A DNA stretch of 7,164 nucleotides, taken from Pelomonas sp963992225. Its GTDB lineage: Bacteria; Pseudomonadota; Gammaproteobacteria; Burkholderiales; Burkholderiaceae_C. How positions within the stretch are numbered: position 1 is the stretch's first letter; each line of letters opens with the position of its first letter. Made by a program: the position numbers and the translations under genes. The notes beneath the pieces are model-generated. The model saw only the letters and a program-made list of their open reading frames with translations. It did not search any database and was not told where the DNA came from. The stretch is taken from NCBI GenBank assembly GCA_963992225.1, contig CAXDTK010000269.1:1-7164 (forward strand). Reading direction: 5' to 3'. Shown piece by piece: positions 6,208-7,164 of the stretch.

Positions 6208-7164
6208 GCCGCAAAGTCCGCCCCTACCTGTTCTACGACACCACCTCCTCCGTCTGCACCACCTGCCTGCGGCCCGTGGAGGCCAAGATCGTCATCAAGG
6301 ACGACCGCGTCTACATGGACAAGTGGTGTCCCGCCCACGGCAGCGAGCGCGTGCTGGTCAGCGACGACGCGGCCTACTACCGCCTGTGCCGCGAGGTCTA
6401 CGTGAAGCCGCCCGAGATGCCGCAGCGCTTCGCCACCGGCATGCACTACGGCTGCCCCTACGACTGCGGCCTGTGCCCCGACCACATGCAGCACAGCTGC
6501 CTGTCCCTCATCGAGATCAGCGACCACTGCAACCTGCGCTGCCCCACCTGCTACGCGAGCTCCGGGCCGGAGCGGCTGTCGCACCGCTCGATGGAAGAAG
6601 TCATCGCCATGCTCGATGCCGTCATCGCCAGCGAGGGCGAGGCCGACGTGGTGCAGATCTCCGGCGGCGAACCCACGCTGCACCCGCAGTTCTTCGACAT
6701 CCTCGACGCGGCCAGGGCCCGGCCCATCAGGCACCTGATGGTGAACACCAACGGGCTGCGCATCGCCCAGGACGCCGCCTTCGCCGAGCGGCTGGCGGGC
6801 TACGCGCCGGGGCTGGAGGTCTACCTGCAGTTCGACTCGCTGCAGCGCGCCGCGCTGATGGACCTGCGCGGCGCCGACCTGCGCGGGCCGCACGATGCGG
6901 CACTGGCCCGGCTGGACGAACTGGGCCTTTCCACCACGCTGGTGATGACCGTCAAGCGCGGCGTCAACGACGAGGAGATCGGCGACGTCATCCGCCATGG
7001 CCAGCGCTTCGCCTGCGTACGCGGCGTGACGCTGCAGCCGATCCAGAACGCCGGCCGCGTGGAGGCCTACGACGCGGCGAAGCACCGCCTGACCGTCAGC
7101 GAGCTGCGCCGCCGCGTCGCCGAGCAGAGCGGCGTGTTCACGCTGGCCGACATGCTGCCCGTGC
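6204..7164 (+). CDS. Radical SAM protein resembling tetraether lipid synthase Tes (3' partial)
   Basis: The first 320 residues of a radical SAM enzyme; the C-terminus lies beyond the window. The SAM-cluster motif CNLRCPTC (C109, C113, C116) and the SAM-contacting SGGEPT (153-158) are intact. Upstream there is an unusual N-terminal cysteine module: VCTTC (C18, C21), then WCPAHG (C42, H45), then GCPYDCGLCPDH (C84, C88, C91) and C99 just before the core. This order (CxxC, CxxHG, CPxxCGxCxxH, radical SAM core) resembles archaeal Tes (MJ0619/MA_1486), which joins lipid alkyl chains through sp3 C-C bonds and carries extra metal sites. Many bacterial homologues are unstudied, so the reaction here is not known; MoaA/PqqE-like function is an alternative. 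The ATG at 6204 overlaps the Lgt-like stop; a weak AAGG lies at 6191-6194. Confidence 0.87.
   Translation, partial: MSRKVRPYLFYDTTSSVCTTCLRPVEAKIVIKDDRVYMDKWCPAHGSERVLVSDDAAYYRLCREVYVKPPEMPQRFATGMHYGCPYDCGLCPDHMQHSCLSLIEISDHCNLRCPTCYASSGPERLSHRSMEEVIAMLDAVIASEGEADVVQISGGEPTLHPQFFDILDAARARPIRHLMVNTNGLRIAQDAAFAERLAGYAPGLEVYLQFDSLQRAALMDLRGADLRGPHDAALARLDELGLSTTLVMTVKRGVNDEEIGDVIRHGQRFACVRGVTLQPIQNAGRVEAYDAAKHRLTVSELRRRVAEQSGVFTLADMLPV

Noticed and set aside
6195..7085. Minus-strand open frame of 296 codons
   Set aside because: Antisense to the radical SAM gene, whose motifs are unambiguous; the composition is that of a shadow frame.

Overview
The window is about 70% GC, with codon third positions dominated by G and C. 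The gene families (a PEP-CTERM-type CPBP protease, an LplT-like MFS-PlsC fusion, DUF2145, a YiaA-type membrane protein) suggest a betaproteobacterium of the order Burkholderiales, perhaps the Rubrivivax/Leptothrix/Roseateles group. This placement comes from gene content and composition only. The first 44 bases are not genomic. They are an Illumina Nextera i5 adapter (end of P5, an 8-base index, the read-1 transposase sequence), so the real DNA starts at about base 45 and the window begins at an untrimmed contig end.

Layout. (1) 45-654, plus strand: the 3' part of a CPBP/CAAX-type intramembrane protease, cut by the contig end. (2) 623-1414, minus strand: an XRE-type regulator converging on the protease and overlapping it by 32 bp. 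(3) 1415-1594: a 180-bp divergent intergenic region, the only sizeable non-coding stretch. (4) From 1595 to the right edge: seven plus-strand genes, namely a duplicated YiaA/YiaB-like membrane protein, a small exported protein, a DUF2145 exported protein, an LplT-like MFS transporter fused to a PlsC acyltransferase, a two-helix membrane protein, an Lgt-like membrane protein and a radical SAM protein cut by the window end. A 25-bp gap separates the first two. All later junctions overlap (4, 4, 8, 4 and 4 bp), which points to one translationally coupled operon.

Functional reading. The second half of the operon is centred on lipids: a lysophospholipid-flippase-like/acyltransferase fusion, a relative of prolipoprotein diacylglyceryl transferase that lacks two canonical active-site residues, and a radical SAM enzyme whose N-terminal cysteine architecture resembles archaeal tetraether lipid synthase (Tes, MJ0619/MA_1486 type). 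Taken together they suggest an uncharacterised membrane-lipid remodelling pathway. The family assignments rest on motifs read by eye; the joint pathway is inference. No RNA genes, CRISPR arrays, insertion sequences or convincing terminators were seen.
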